Assembly (NCBI RefSeq): GCF_008124785.1
Contig: NZ_VNHU01000004.1
Coordinates: forward strand, 124,001 to 188,000
Direction: 5' to 3'
DNA: 64,000 bases
DNA from: Aquimarina intermedia
Lineage (GTDB): Bacteria > Bacteroidota > Bacteroidia > Flavobacteriales > Flavobacteriaceae
In this document: positions 8,678 to 16,560 of the stretch, one piece after another
Numbering within the stretch: position 1 is the first letter of the stretch
Layout of the letters: each line of letters starts with the position of its first letter
Program-made: the position numbers and the translations under genes
The notes under the pieces: model-generated
What the model was told of the DNA's origin: nothing
The model's database searches: none
The model's input: only the letters and a program-made list of their open reading frames with translations

Positions 8678-9898
8678 CTATTCAACTTTTACTGCAATAC
8701 GATGGCAAGCATTATTTAAATAACCTTTAGGATTCCATCCGGGCACCAGCATTGGTTGACTATAGCCTTGTGAATCAGTAGCTCTTGACCAGACTTCATA
8801 ATATCCTTTTTTCGGAAAATCTATGGTAGCATCAAAATGTTGCCATGCCAAACGATTGACCGGTTTTTCTACAGAGACAGCGATCCAGGTGGCACCAAAA
8901 TCAATAGAATATTCCATCTTTGTAACTTCCAGCTCTCCTGCCCAGGCATGTCCTCTAATATTTAATTTATTTCCTTTTTTAATTATTGCTCCTGATTTAG
9001 GATATGTAATAAGCGACTTTACCGGCATCGACTCTATGATGCACATATCCTCATCCTTTACTTTTTCTCCCGGTGCGACAGGTTCACAAGGAACACGATA
9101 TGCAGTTCCGGTCATTTTGGTACCATCATGTACTTTATCACGAACACTTATCCTGTTCACCCATTTACCCGAAACAGAAGCTGGCCATCCCCCTGCAACT
9201 AATCGTAAAGGATATCCATGAACTAATGGTATATCTTGTCCATTCATTTTGAAAGCTACTAATGTTTCATCCTGTAATGCTTTTGCTATAGGAGCGCCTC
9301 GAGAGATGGGCTCTTTTTTAGGATCTCGACTCAGGTGAGCATCCACAGCATGATATCCAATGTACACAGCGCTATCTTTTATACCGACATCTTCCAGAAT
9401 ATCCCGCAACCGAACGCCTGTCCATTTTGCACATGAGACCGCACCAACTGTCCATTGATTTCCTTTTGCAGGAGGATCAAATTCACTACGTCCATTACCG
9501 CCGCACTCTAAAGTAAGCTGATAGGTATATTGTGGAAATTTTGTTTGTAATTCGGCAAGCGTATAAGTTTTTAATTCCTTTGCTGATTCTCCGTCAATCG
9601 TCAATGTCCATTCGTTACTATCAATAGCATCAGGGACTAAACCATTATTGCGAATGAACATATAATTATTAGATGTTATTTTCTCGTCTAACAAATGTGC
9701 TTTAGCCTCAATATTCCAGGGCTTGTCATTAAGAACTTCCATTTGCTTATCCTTATTGAACATTTTAAAAGGATCTGGATCCTGAAGTGCCAGAGGTTGA
9801 TAACCTTCCAACATTGTGGATCCAAAAACAATATCTGCTCCAATAATAGTAGCCATTGAGCCTAAAACTACTTTCTTAACAAAATTTCTTCGTTCCAT
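8678..9898 (-). CDS. sorA: Periplasmic sulfite dehydrogenase, molybdenum subunit (SorA/SoxC-like)
   Basis: Sulfite oxidase family enzyme of 406 residues. The N-terminus has a twin-arginine motif, ERRNFVKK, followed by a hydrophobic stretch, so it is exported folded through Tat. The molybdenum domain contains YQLTLECGGNGRSEF with the conserved Mo-ligating Cys at about residue 132; HGYPLRLVAGGWPASVSGKW and WTGVRL are further family blocks. The C-terminal dimerisation domain (about 290-406) has SIDFGATW and WNPKGYLNNACHRI. It should oxidise sulfite to sulfate. It heads an operon with the cytochrome c, sulfurtransferase and lipid hydroxylase genes, and a palindrome lies 55 bp upstream. Confidence 0.93.
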   Translation of the reverse strand: MERRNFVKKVVLGSMATIIGADIVFGSTMLEGYQPLALQDPDPFKMFNKDKQMEVLNDKPWNIEAKAHLLDEKITSNNYMFIRNNGLVPDAIDSNEWTLTIDGESAKELKTYTLAELQTKFPQYTYQLTLECGGNGRSEFDPPAKGNQWTVGAVSCAKWTGVRLRDILEDVGIKDSAVYIGYHAVDAHLSRDPKKEPISRGAPIAKALQDETLVAFKMNGQDIPLVHGYPLRLVAGGWPASVSGKWVNRISVRDKVHDGTKMTGTAYRVPCEPVAPGEKVKDEDMCIIESMPVKSLITYPKSGAIIKKGNKLNIRGHAWAGELEVTKMEYSIDFGATWIAVSVEKPVNRLAWQHFDATIDFPKKGYYEVWSRATDSQGYSQPMLVPGWNPKGYLNNACHRIAVKVE

Positions 9899-9952
9899 AT
9901 AACAGAAATACCTTATTTTTTGTTAAAATTAAGATTATAAATTCTTAATTTC

Positions 9953-9968
9953 TGTAACAAATGTTACA
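9953..9968. promoter_or_regulatory. Palindromic operator TGTAAC-AAAT-GTTACA upstream of sulfite dehydrogenase
   Basis: A perfect 16-bp palindrome about 55 bp upstream of the sorA start codon. The same core, GTAAC-N4-GTTAC, recurs before the SQR gene and elsewhere in the sulfur island. Size and symmetry fit a Crp/Fnr-family dimer; the regulator itself is not visible. Confidence 0.7.
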
Positions 9969-10022
9969 ATAACCCTGTAAAGTTAAGTTTCATAGCATCG
10001 GTTTTAAGCTAACTATAGAAAA

Positions 10023-11270
10023 CTAAACTTCCTTTCCTTTGAGCATTTTATTCCAATATAAAAAAGGTAACATGTATTTTTTGAGTATCCAGAGTCTCCA
10101 ATGTTCCTTTGATGAATCTTTAATAAACATTTGTTTTAATTTGGGATCCGGGGTAAACCGGTTTTGATAATCAAACTCTGCTAGGACCATTTTGCCGTAG
10201 TCGGTGACTAAAGGACAAGAAGAATACCCGTTATAAGATTTGTCTCCAATTCTATTATATTTCATAAGTCGTATAATATTATCGACTACTACGGGTGCTT
10301 GTTTTCTGATAGCAGCGCCTGTTTTTGCAGTGGGTAGTGCTGCTATATCCCCTAATCCAAAAATATTAGGATATTTATTATGTTGCATTGTATATTGATC
10401 CACATCTAACCATTTAGCTTCATTGACCAAAATGGATTCCTGTATAAATTTAGGAGCAACAGATGGTGGCGCCAGATGAAGCATGTCATAATGGATACCT
10501 ACTAAGTCACCCTCTTTTGATACTTCAATATCTTTGTGGTTATATTCAGATTCATTATCCCCTAAAGCGTACCAAGCAATTTGTTTTTCTGCATCAATTT
10601 TTTTAAGTTGATGACCAAAACGGACATTAATATCCTTTTTATCTATAATTTTCGTCAAGGTTTCAGCAATTTTTTTAATGCCAAAAATTACACCTCCATT
10701 AGTAGCAAAAACAACATTGGTCTTATCTTTTACACCACTTTTACGGAAATAGCTTTCTGCCAGATACATTATTTTCTGTGGAGCACCACCACATTTTATA
10801 GTTGTTGTAGGTTGGGTAAACAAGGCAGTTCCTCCTTTAAAATTTTTAAGAACCGTCCAGGTGTGTTTTGGGTCTGTATAATTACTACATACTACCCCCT
10901 TATCAATGGCTTCTTTTAATCCCGGAACCAACGAATAGTCATAGGTAAGTCCTGGTGCAACCACCAAATAATCATAACCTATATTACCGCTTGATTTTGT
11001 AGAAACACTATTATTTTCCGGATCAAATCCCGAAGCAGCGTCCTTTATCCATGTAACACCTTTTGGCATAACAGAACTCATTGGTCTTGCCGTTTTATTA
11101 TAATTATAAGTTCCGGCACCTACCAAAGTCCAAGCAGGTTGGTAATAATGAATATCAGCAGGCTCAATAAGTGCCACGTCTAAACTTTTATCCTTTTTAA
11201 GTAATTGGGCAGCGGTCATGATGCCGGCGGTGCCTCCTCCTATAACTAAAATTTGATAATGTGTTTTCAT
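10023..11270 (-). CDS. sqr: Sulfide:quinone oxidoreductase
   Basis: A 415-residue flavoprotein that oxidises sulfide and passes electrons to quinone at the cytoplasmic membrane, forming persulfide. QILVIGGGTAGIMTAAQLL is the FAD-binding Rossmann motif. Two cysteines sit where SQRs need their redox pair: VVCSNY (about Cys128) and TIKCGGAPQKIMYLAE (about Cys160). The latter block is typical of the type related to mitochondrial SQOR, which hands the sulfane sulfur to a small thiol acceptor. The second FAD motif is IFGLGDIAALPTAKTGAAIRKQ. The persulfide would be the substrate for the dioxygenase 2.4 kb upstream. A palindrome lies 52 bp before the start. Confidence 0.93.
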   Translation of the reverse strand: MKTHYQILVIGGGTAGIMTAAQLLKKDKSLDVALIEPADIHYYQPAWTLVGAGTYNYNKTARPMSSVMPKGVTWIKDAASGFDPENNSVSTKSSGNIGYDYLVVAPGLTYDYSLVPGLKEAIDKGVVCSNYTDPKHTWTVLKNFKGGTALFTQPTTTIKCGGAPQKIMYLAESYFRKSGVKDKTNVVFATNGGVIFGIKKIAETLTKIIDKKDINVRFGHQLKKIDAEKQIAWYALGDNESEYNHKDIEVSKEGDLVGIHYDMLHLAPPSVAPKFIQESILVNEAKWLDVDQYTMQHNKYPNIFGLGDIAALPTAKTGAAIRKQAPVVVDNIIRLMKYNRIGDKSYNGYSSCPLVTDYGKMVLAEFDYQNRFTPDPKLKQMFIKDSSKEHWRLWILKKYMLPFLYWNKMLKGKEV

Positions 11271-11799
11271 TTTTATCTATTTATGGACCTATTAAATGTA
11301 ATTATTAAACTTTACCTTCACAGTAACTTAGGTTACACAAAGGGTGAAATTCAATTATTTTGATATAATTCAAAATCGAGTATAAGATTTGACTATTTCA
11401 AATTTTGTAATTCGTAATCAGTGATTTGCACTCAAAAGAATAAACGATGGGTGAACTTGTCAAAAAAGAAACACGAGTTAGTGGTAGCATATAAAAGATT
11501 ATATCGTGCTTGATTTTTTTGATTCTATTCTGTTTCTAAATTGTTCCAAAATAGAGAGAATAATTCATAAGATTTATGACAATTGTCACGAAGCAACTAT
11601 AGTGCTATTTTAAGTGCTCAAAATGAATAGAAAATACATCTCCATAGTCAATGTAGCCACCCTTCTGAATAATTGTTAGCGAATGCTAGTTGCGCTATTT
11701 TCTTTACATTTCATATAGATAAAAAGCCAAATTCTAAACAACAGCATCGCTATCATTTAACATTAGTATTAAACAAATGCCGAAATAGATAACAGATCG
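11271..11799. other. Intergenic region upstream of sqr; no gene seen
   Basis: Holds the sqr promoter region with its palindrome at 11322-11337. I see no coding potential in the remaining part, nor a strong terminator for the racemase gene that ends at 11800. A short palindrome GACAATTGTC near 11578-11587 is unassigned. Confidence 0.5.
11322..11337. promoter_or_regulatory. Palindromic operator GTAAC-TTAG-GTTAC upstream of sqr
   Basis: The core spans 11323-11336 with arms identical to the sorA site. It lies 52 bp upstream of the SQR start, nearly the same distance as at sorA (55 bp), which supports a shared regulator of the Crp/Fnr kind. Confidence 0.7.
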
Positions 11800-12489
11800 T
11801 TACACTTCCTTTTCCATAATAAAGTCTGATGCCATTTTAGCGTGTAACTGAGTAGTAGCTATCAGTGGTATATCTGAATGTGTTGCGTCAATCAACATAG
11901 GCAACTCGGTACAACCCAAAATAATCCCTTCGGCACCTCTATCTTTTAGCAGTTGAATCTGTTGTAGGAAAAATTCTCTTGCCTTATCAGTAAACTTTCC
12001 TTGTGTTAATTCCTGAGAGACATACGTATGGGATTTGGTTATGTGTTCCACATCTGGGATGATAGTCTTGATTCCAAAATTGGACTCCAAAAATGAGGGA
12101 ATAAAACTCCCTGTCATTGTTGGCTGGTTTCCCAATAATCCTAGTTTACTAAGCTTCAACCTAGAAGCTTCTTTACCTATTGCATCAGCAATATGTAATA
12201 TTGGTATATTAATTTGGGGCTGCACAAAGGGGTACACCATGTGTGGGGTATTTGCGCAAATTATAATAGCTTTGGCTCCTGCTTTTTCCAGCTTATTAGC
12301 TACCTCAAGGTATTTTGTGTTTATCTTTTCCTTATTCTGTTCACGCATCAATTCTATATTAATACTGTACAACAACAACTCCGGATTAGCCCGCGTACCT
12401 ATTTTACTACCCACTAACTCATTGATTAGTTTATAATAAACGATTGTAGAGTGCCAGGAAGTACCACCAATCATACCTAATGTTCTCAT
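11800..12489 (-). CDS. Aspartate/glutamate racemase family protein
   Basis: 229 residues with the two active-site cysteines of the cofactor-independent Asp/Glu racemase family: IIICANTPHMVY (Cys about 78) and ILGCTELPML (Cys about 193). MGMIGG-like MRTLGMIGGTSWHST is the opening substrate loop. The closest picture is a YgeA-type broad-specificity amino acid racemase. It sits between SQR and the rhodanese genes but has no evident link to sulfur oxidation. A second member of the family, with a different sequence, lies in the NRPS cluster (26300-27073). Confidence 0.88.
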   Translation of the reverse strand: MRTLGMIGGTSWHSTIVYYKLINELVGSKIGTRANPELLLYSINIELMREQNKEKINTKYLEVANKLEKAGAKAIIICANTPHMVYPFVQPQINIPILHIADAIGKEASRLKLSKLGLLGNQPTMTGSFIPSFLESNFGIKTIIPDVEHITKSHTYVSQELTQGKFTDKAREFFLQQIQLLKDRGAEGIILGCTELPMLIDATHSDIPLIATTQLHAKMASDFIMEKEV

Positions 12490-12664
12490 ATTATGTTTAA
12501 TTTTCGGTTAAGTCTAGCGGTTTTTAGCCTTTATTCTTCTACATTTTTCTACCAGAACAACTGACTACTTATTTAATTTTTTCTTACATAGAACAACTCC
12601 TTTATTCAATATTTGAAAAAGGAAACTATAACAGCTTTTACTTTACAAATTCGACTTAATCTTT

Positions 12665-12818
12665 TTATTTCAGCTTATTCTCAATAATCGTTAAACGATC
12701 TTCAATATTCATCAACTTTTGGATGATAATGATATGCTTTTTTTAGCATCAATCCCCCAGGACTCTCATCACTGTGAATCTCCTGAGCTATTTTTTTGTA
12801 TAGTTCCTTATCTAACAT
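12665..12818 (-). pseudogene. Small conserved-looking gene broken by two single-base frameshifts
   Basis: From an ATG at 12818 the minus strand reads MLDKELYKKIAQEIHSDESP, then runs into a run of five Gs. One base later in frame it continues GIDAKK. At a run of seven As it must shift again to read HIIIIQKLMNIEDRL and a short coiled tail before a stop at 12665. Read through both shifts it is a 50-residue protein of a type I believe is common in Bacteroidota, function unknown to me. Both lesions look like one-base losses in homopolymers, so either true decay or sequencing error is possible. It lies 18 bp before the rhodanese gene's stop codon. Confidence 0.55.
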
Positions 12819-12836
12819 CTTTTTACACTATTAAAA

Positions 12837-13202
12837 TTACTTATAAAACATATAGCCTCCTTTTAAGTCATAAACCGTATTGAAACCCATACCTAAAAGT
12901 TTTCTGGCTGCTTTTTGACTTCGGTTACCCGAGCGACAATATACATACACAGGCTCTTCTTTGTCGAGTGCATCGAATGATTGTTCAAACTTTTCTTGCT
13001 TAAAATAATCTATGTTTATAGCATTGTCTATATGTCCAGCCTCATATTCTCGTAGAGTGCGTACGTCAACAAGCTGAACGTTCTTTCCCAAAACAGCTTC
13101 TTTAAAAGAGGCCACGTCCAGTATTTTTATAGCTTCAGATTGTTGTGCTTTCGCACCAAAAATTGAACTTAAAAAAGTCATAATTACAAATATTTTTTTC
13201 AT
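12837..13202 (-). CDS. Periplasmic single-domain rhodanese
   Basis: 121 residues. MKKIFVIMTFLSSIFGAKAQ is a clear signal peptide with a signal peptidase I site (AKAQ). One rhodanese domain follows: LVDVRTLREYEAGHIDNAIN, then VYVYCRSGNRS with the catalytic Cys at about residue 89, and a C-terminal YDLKGGYMFYK. It would transfer sulfane sulfur in the periplasm, perhaps from thiosulfate or persulfide. It lies between SQR and the persulfide dioxygenase, and one copy of the GTAAC-N4-GTTAC palindrome is about 176 bp upstream, so it probably belongs to the same regulon. Confidence 0.88.
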   Translation of the reverse strand: MKKIFVIMTFLSSIFGAKAQQSEAIKILDVASFKEAVLGKNVQLVDVRTLREYEAGHIDNAINIDYFKQEKFEQSFDALDKEEPVYVYCRSGNRSQKAARKLLGMGFNTVYDLKGGYMFYK

Positions 13203-13641
13203 ATTATATTTTAAATTGAAAAGGAAGCAGTCGTAGCATACTGACTACTTCCTTTCAAAAACCAACCAATACTAACCAACCATTTTTTATTTTGAGTTTA
13301 TACTTATTCCTAATCTTTAATAATTTCTTGCAGGTTACGAATACTCACAAAGTTACATAACGACCTTTTCAGAAACAGTAACATAGGTTACACACAAGAT
13401 TATTATTGTTATAAACGGTGAAAGACTTCCTCGAAAGTACCCAACTATGGAGCAAAACTCCAATTCATACTGATAAAAGCCAAATGACAGATGTGTTCTT
13501 TGCAGAAATCACCTAAATAAAAGTAATCCTCACCTTACCGCATATCGCCTTTACCAACGATTTGAAAGCTTTCACGCAAAATACTGGTCAAAAAGATGTT
13601 GCTCATATCTCCCATCTGATCCTATACAGATATCAGGTAAT
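13203..13641. other. Intergenic region with a palindrome and possible coding remnant
   Basis: Contains the palindrome at 13377-13392, the likely promoter of the rhodanese gene, and about 200 bp (roughly 13418-13620) in which several frames read short open stretches interrupted by stops. One minus-strand frame, with GKVRITFI followed by stops, vaguely recalls a transposase, but this is too weak to call. No intact gene seen. Confidence 0.4.
13377..13392. promoter_or_regulatory. Palindromic operator GTAAC-ATAG-GTTAC upstream of the rhodanese gene
   Basis: The core is at 13378-13391 with the same arms as the sorA and sqr sites. It is farther from its gene (about 176 bp) than the others, so either the transcript has a long leader or the site acts on something else in this gap. 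Confidence 0.6.
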
Positions 13642-15057
13642 TTAAAGTAAGGTGGTAGGACAAATGTATTCTGATTTCGGGACGCTGGTTTCTTTAATTT
13701 CTTCAAACCCACCAATTACATCAGCAATATCAACCCATCCTCTTTGCTTTAAAATTGAGGCAGCAATCATACTTCTATACCCGCCGGCACAGTGAAGTAT
13801 CAACGGTTTATCCTTAGGAAACTGTGCTAAGTGATTGTTTATTTCGTTTAGTGGTACATTAATGGCTCCTAGTACATGTTCAGAATCGTACTCACTTTTT
13901 TTACGAACGTCAAAAAGCAATGGTTTTTGAGTTTTATAACTTTTCTCAAGATCTGAAGAAGTCACTCTAGTAACGGTTTCAAAATCTTTTCTGCTTTCGT
14001 TCCAGGAACTAAATCCACCTTTTAGATATCCAACTGTATTATCATAGCCTACTCTAGACAATCTTGTTATGGCTTCTTCTTCTTTTCCAGGATAGGTTAT
14101 CAATAGAATTTCCTGCTTAACATCTGGAATCATTTCACCGACCCATTGGGCAAAACTACCCTCGAGTCCGATATTTATACTATTTGGTATAAACCCTTTT
14201 GCAAAATCTTCTGCATCCCGGGTATCCAGCATTAATGCGCCGGTTTCATTAGCTACCACTTCGAATTCTTCAGGAGACAATGATTTTGTCGCTCTATCCA
14301 GTATACTATCCAGACTTTCATAGCCTCTGATGTTCATCAAAACATTTTGAGGAAAATATCCAGGAGGTGCGGTAAGTCCGGTTAATAATTCCTTAATAAA
14401 CTCTTCCTTAGTCATATCTGCGCGTAATGCATAGTTTGTTTTTTTCTGGTTACCAAGTGTGTCTGTTGTCTCCTTACTCATCATTTTTCCGCAAGCAGAT
14501 CCAGCTCCGTGATTTGGATAAACGATAAGATCATCGTTTAATGGTAGTATTTTATTACGAAGTGAATCATATAAATGACCTGCTAATTTTTCCTCTGTCA
14601 AATCAGAGACTACATGTTGTGCCAGATCCGGACGTCCTACATCTCCAATAAATAAAGTGTCACCGGTAATAAGACCATGTTCTTTATTATTTTCATCAAT
14701 TAAGAGGTACGTAGTACTTTCCATCGTGTGACCAGGAGTATGGATTACTTTTACCTTGTAATCCCCTATTTCAAAAACCTGTCCGTCTTTAGCTATTATC
14801 GCTTCATAGGCTGGTTTCGCACCAGGCCCAAATACAATTTCTGATCCTGCCTTTTTTCTTAGATCCAAATGTCCGCTTACGAAGTCAGCGTGAAAATGAG
14901 TTTCAAAAACATATTTGATTTCAGCGTCATCTTTTTGTGCTCTATCGATATAAGGTTGTACTTCTCGTAATGGGTCAAAAACTGCTGCTTCTCCATTACT
15001 CTCAATATAATAGGCTGCGTGAGCCAGACATCCTGTATAAATCTGTTCTACTTTCAT
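13642..15057 (-). CDS. Persulfide dioxygenase-rhodanese fusion (ETHE1/CstB-like)
   Basis: 471 residues. The first 250 form a metallo-beta-lactamase fold: THFHADFVSGH (His54, His56, Asp58) , HTPGHT (His110) and TGDTLFIGDVGRPDL, the ETHE1-type iron site and family signature. Two rhodanese domains follow. The middle one (about 255-365) has ITYPGKEEEA in place of the catalytic loop and no Cys, so it is inactive. The last (about 375-465) has LILHCAGGYRSM with Cys about 423. The expected reaction is persulfide plus oxygen to sulfite, with the rhodanese passing sulfane sulfur. It completes the path between SQR and the sulfite dehydrogenase. An imperfect copy of the palindrome lies 59 bp upstream. 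Confidence 0.92.
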   Translation of the reverse strand: MKVEQIYTGCLAHAAYYIESNGEAAVFDPLREVQPYIDRAQKDDAEIKYVFETHFHADFVSGHLDLRKKAGSEIVFGPGAKPAYEAIIAKDGQVFEIGDYKVKVIHTPGHTMESTTYLLIDENNKEHGLITGDTLFIGDVGRPDLAQHVVSDLTEEKLAGHLYDSLRNKILPLNDDLIVYPNHGAGSACGKMMSKETTDTLGNQKKTNYALRADMTKEEFIKELLTGLTAPPGYFPQNVLMNIRGYESLDSILDRATKSLSPEEFEVVANETGALMLDTRDAEDFAKGFIPNSINIGLEGSFAQWVGEMIPDVKQEILLITYPGKEEEAITRLSRVGYDNTVGYLKGGFSSWNESRKDFETVTRVTSSDLEKSYKTQKPLLFDVRKKSEYDSEHVLGAINVPLNEINNHLAQFPKDKPLILHCAGGYRSMIAASILKQRGWVDIADVIGGFEEIKETSVPKSEYICPTTLL

Positions 15058-15115
15058 CGTGCTTAATTTTAATTAATAGTATCGTATAAAAATAGTGTTG
15101 ATATTTATGATTTAC

Positions 15116-15131
15116 AGTTACTTATGTTACA
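15116..15131. promoter_or_regulatory. Imperfect copy of the GTAAC-N4-GTTAC operator upstream of persulfide dioxygenase
   Basis: Reads AGTTAC-TTAT-GTTACA. One base of the left arm differs from the consensus (GTTAC for GTAAC). Its distance from the start codon (59 bp) matches the sqr and sorA sites (52 and 55 bp), which is why I take it as a real, weaker site. Confidence 0.5.
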
Positions 15132-15347
15132 TTACAACTCTAAACCAAGGTTACACTTTCATACTTAGTTAAAAATCCTACTTTTATCAAGTACGATTCT
15201 GATGATGTAAAAATATAGCCTACCTAAGATAGAATTAATGATAATTATCAGGGATAGGTAAGAATTCACAGAAAAAATATATAGTCAAGTACATTGAGTC
15301 AAAAAGCGTGTGCAGTAAAAAACTTATTTCGCTCTAATTTTAATCAA

Positions 15348-15363
15348 TGTAACAAATGTTACT
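15348..15363. promoter_or_regulatory. Palindromic operator GTAAC-AAAT-GTTAC
   Basis: The core is at 15349-15362 and is identical to the sorA site including the AAAT spacer. It lies about 110 bp before the broken HD-domain gene on the plus strand and nearly 300 bp before the persulfide dioxygenase on the minus strand, so its target is unclear; it may have served the lost plus-strand gene. Confidence 0.6.
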
Positions 15364-15474
15364 GATCACTATTAGATTATTTTGCTAAGTTAGTTACCAT
15401 GTTAAAGCTTGTTTCTCAATTTAAAAAACCCATAAATTTCTGATTAAAGGAGCATTTAATTTAATCAGTAAGGA

Positions 15475-15768
15475 ATGATGGTACAACAAGTGAAACAATA
15501 GTGTAAGGAGTTACTTTTACATAGTACATGCAACAAACTTCCGTTTCATAATTTTGAGCATCCAAAAGAGGTTGTCACTAATGCTCATATTAGGATAGAG
15601 TGGTGTACTAAAGGAGTAATGGAAATCAGGGATATTGAATGGCATCATTTGGATTTAAAATTTCTACGCAAACATCATTTTTATACACAATATGGTATAG
15701 ATATTCTAGAAAAAGAAAAGTGGGCTAATGAAAAGATGATACAATGTATTTTGAGTTGTTGCAAATAG
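15475..15768 (+). pseudogene. Remnant of an HD-superfamily metal-dependent phosphohydrolase
   Basis: From tandem ATGs at 15475 and 15478 the plus strand reads MMVQQVKQ, meets an in-frame TAG at 15499-15501, and continues CKELLLHSTCNKLPFHNFEH followed by PKEVVTNAHIR. FHNFEHxxEVV is the first motif of small HD phosphohydrolases (usually about 200 residues). The frame then jumps directly to what looks like their C-terminus (DIEWHHLDLKFLRKHHFYTQ) and stops at 15768. The central part with the HD pair is missing, so the gene has both a nonsense codon and an internal deletion. Alone on the plus strand in this area. The family call is by motif memory. Confidence 0.6.
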
Positions 15769-15937
15769 TTGAGTAGCTAAGGTTAGATTATAGATTTTTT
15801 GGAATACCCTAGATCAAAATATATGAAATATTGAACGGTAAGAAATTCGATGAATACTCTTCAGAAAAACTAATAAGATACTGATAATTTATTAAGTGAA
15901 AAAAATTGATTACAATCCTTCTTTCTCTGAAAAAGAA

Positions 15938-15961
15938 AACCCACAATGAATATTGTGGGTT
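15938..15961 (-). terminator. Strong hairpin, likely minus-strand terminator
   Basis: AACCCACAAT-gaat-ATTGTGGGTT is a perfect 10-bp stem with a 4-base loop. On the minus strand it is followed by TTTTCTTTTTC, fitting a Rho-independent terminator at the 3' end of the decayed transposase region. Confidence 0.65.
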
Positions 15962-16470
15962 AAGATTGCTATACTTGCAATATACTTTGATGATAACAGG
16001 GCCTTGTGAGAATAGTCTTTTAGACCTCAAGTATTGATTTTCTGCCCACATATTGGTTCTTTCATAGAGTAAATACGGTTTCTGGCCAAAAGCTGTTTTC
16101 TGGTGTCTCCAATAGAAAAGGTTGTAGCAATGGAGTTTTTTTATTTAATTTTAGCTCGTCTGACTTGCTCATTTTTCTGATCTATAGCTTTCCGACGATA
16201 TTTTATTCTAATATCTCACAAGGCTTCTAAAGCTAGTTTTTGCACGTGAAAACGACCTGTGACTTGTATGATCTTAAAAAAACATTTCTTAGCAATCACT
16301 TTCATTAAAGTAGCCGTATCCAGAGTAATGTCATTTACTTTATCTCTAAGTGAATTTGAAATTTTTAGTAATTGCTGTACAATATGATCTACTTTAGTAC
16401 CTGCCAGTATAGCTATAATAGTGCCTTTTCTCTAATTCTTTTTATTTTTCGATTGTGAAAAAACTGCCTG
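15962..16470 (-). pseudogene. Decayed transposase (ISL3-like/ISAon1-type) remnant
   Basis: No open frame remains, but the minus strand reads, in pieces and across stops and frameshifts: SQSKNKK (about 16455), GTIIAILAGTKVDHIVQQLL (about 16400), VTGRFHVQKLALEAL (16219-16262), DIRIKYRRKAIDQKNEQ after a TGA, DTRKQLLAR (about 16090), then in another frame MWAENQYLRSKRLFSQ. The block VTDRFHVQKLALEAL plus RKQLLAR is a signature I recognise from ISL3-related transposases of Bacteroidota. The N-terminal zinc-finger half is missing and I could not find terminal inverted repeats. Evidence of past insertion between the sulfur island and the exporter/NRPS region. Confidence 0.65.
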
Positions 16471-16560
16471 AATAGAATTAACTCAGACAGAGTTCAATTT
16501 ACACCCTCATCTTTATTTTGATCATAAAAAAGTACAAACATAACAGAGCCGTATATAATT

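Noticed and set aside
13418-13620. Transposase remnant before the persulfide dioxygenase
   Set aside because: Only a short string (GKVRITFI) with stops on both sides resembles a transposase; too weak to call.
15809-16051. 80-residue open frame
   Set aside because: Its first 30 residues are a fragment of the decayed transposase; the rest is chance reading through the terminator hairpin and beyond.
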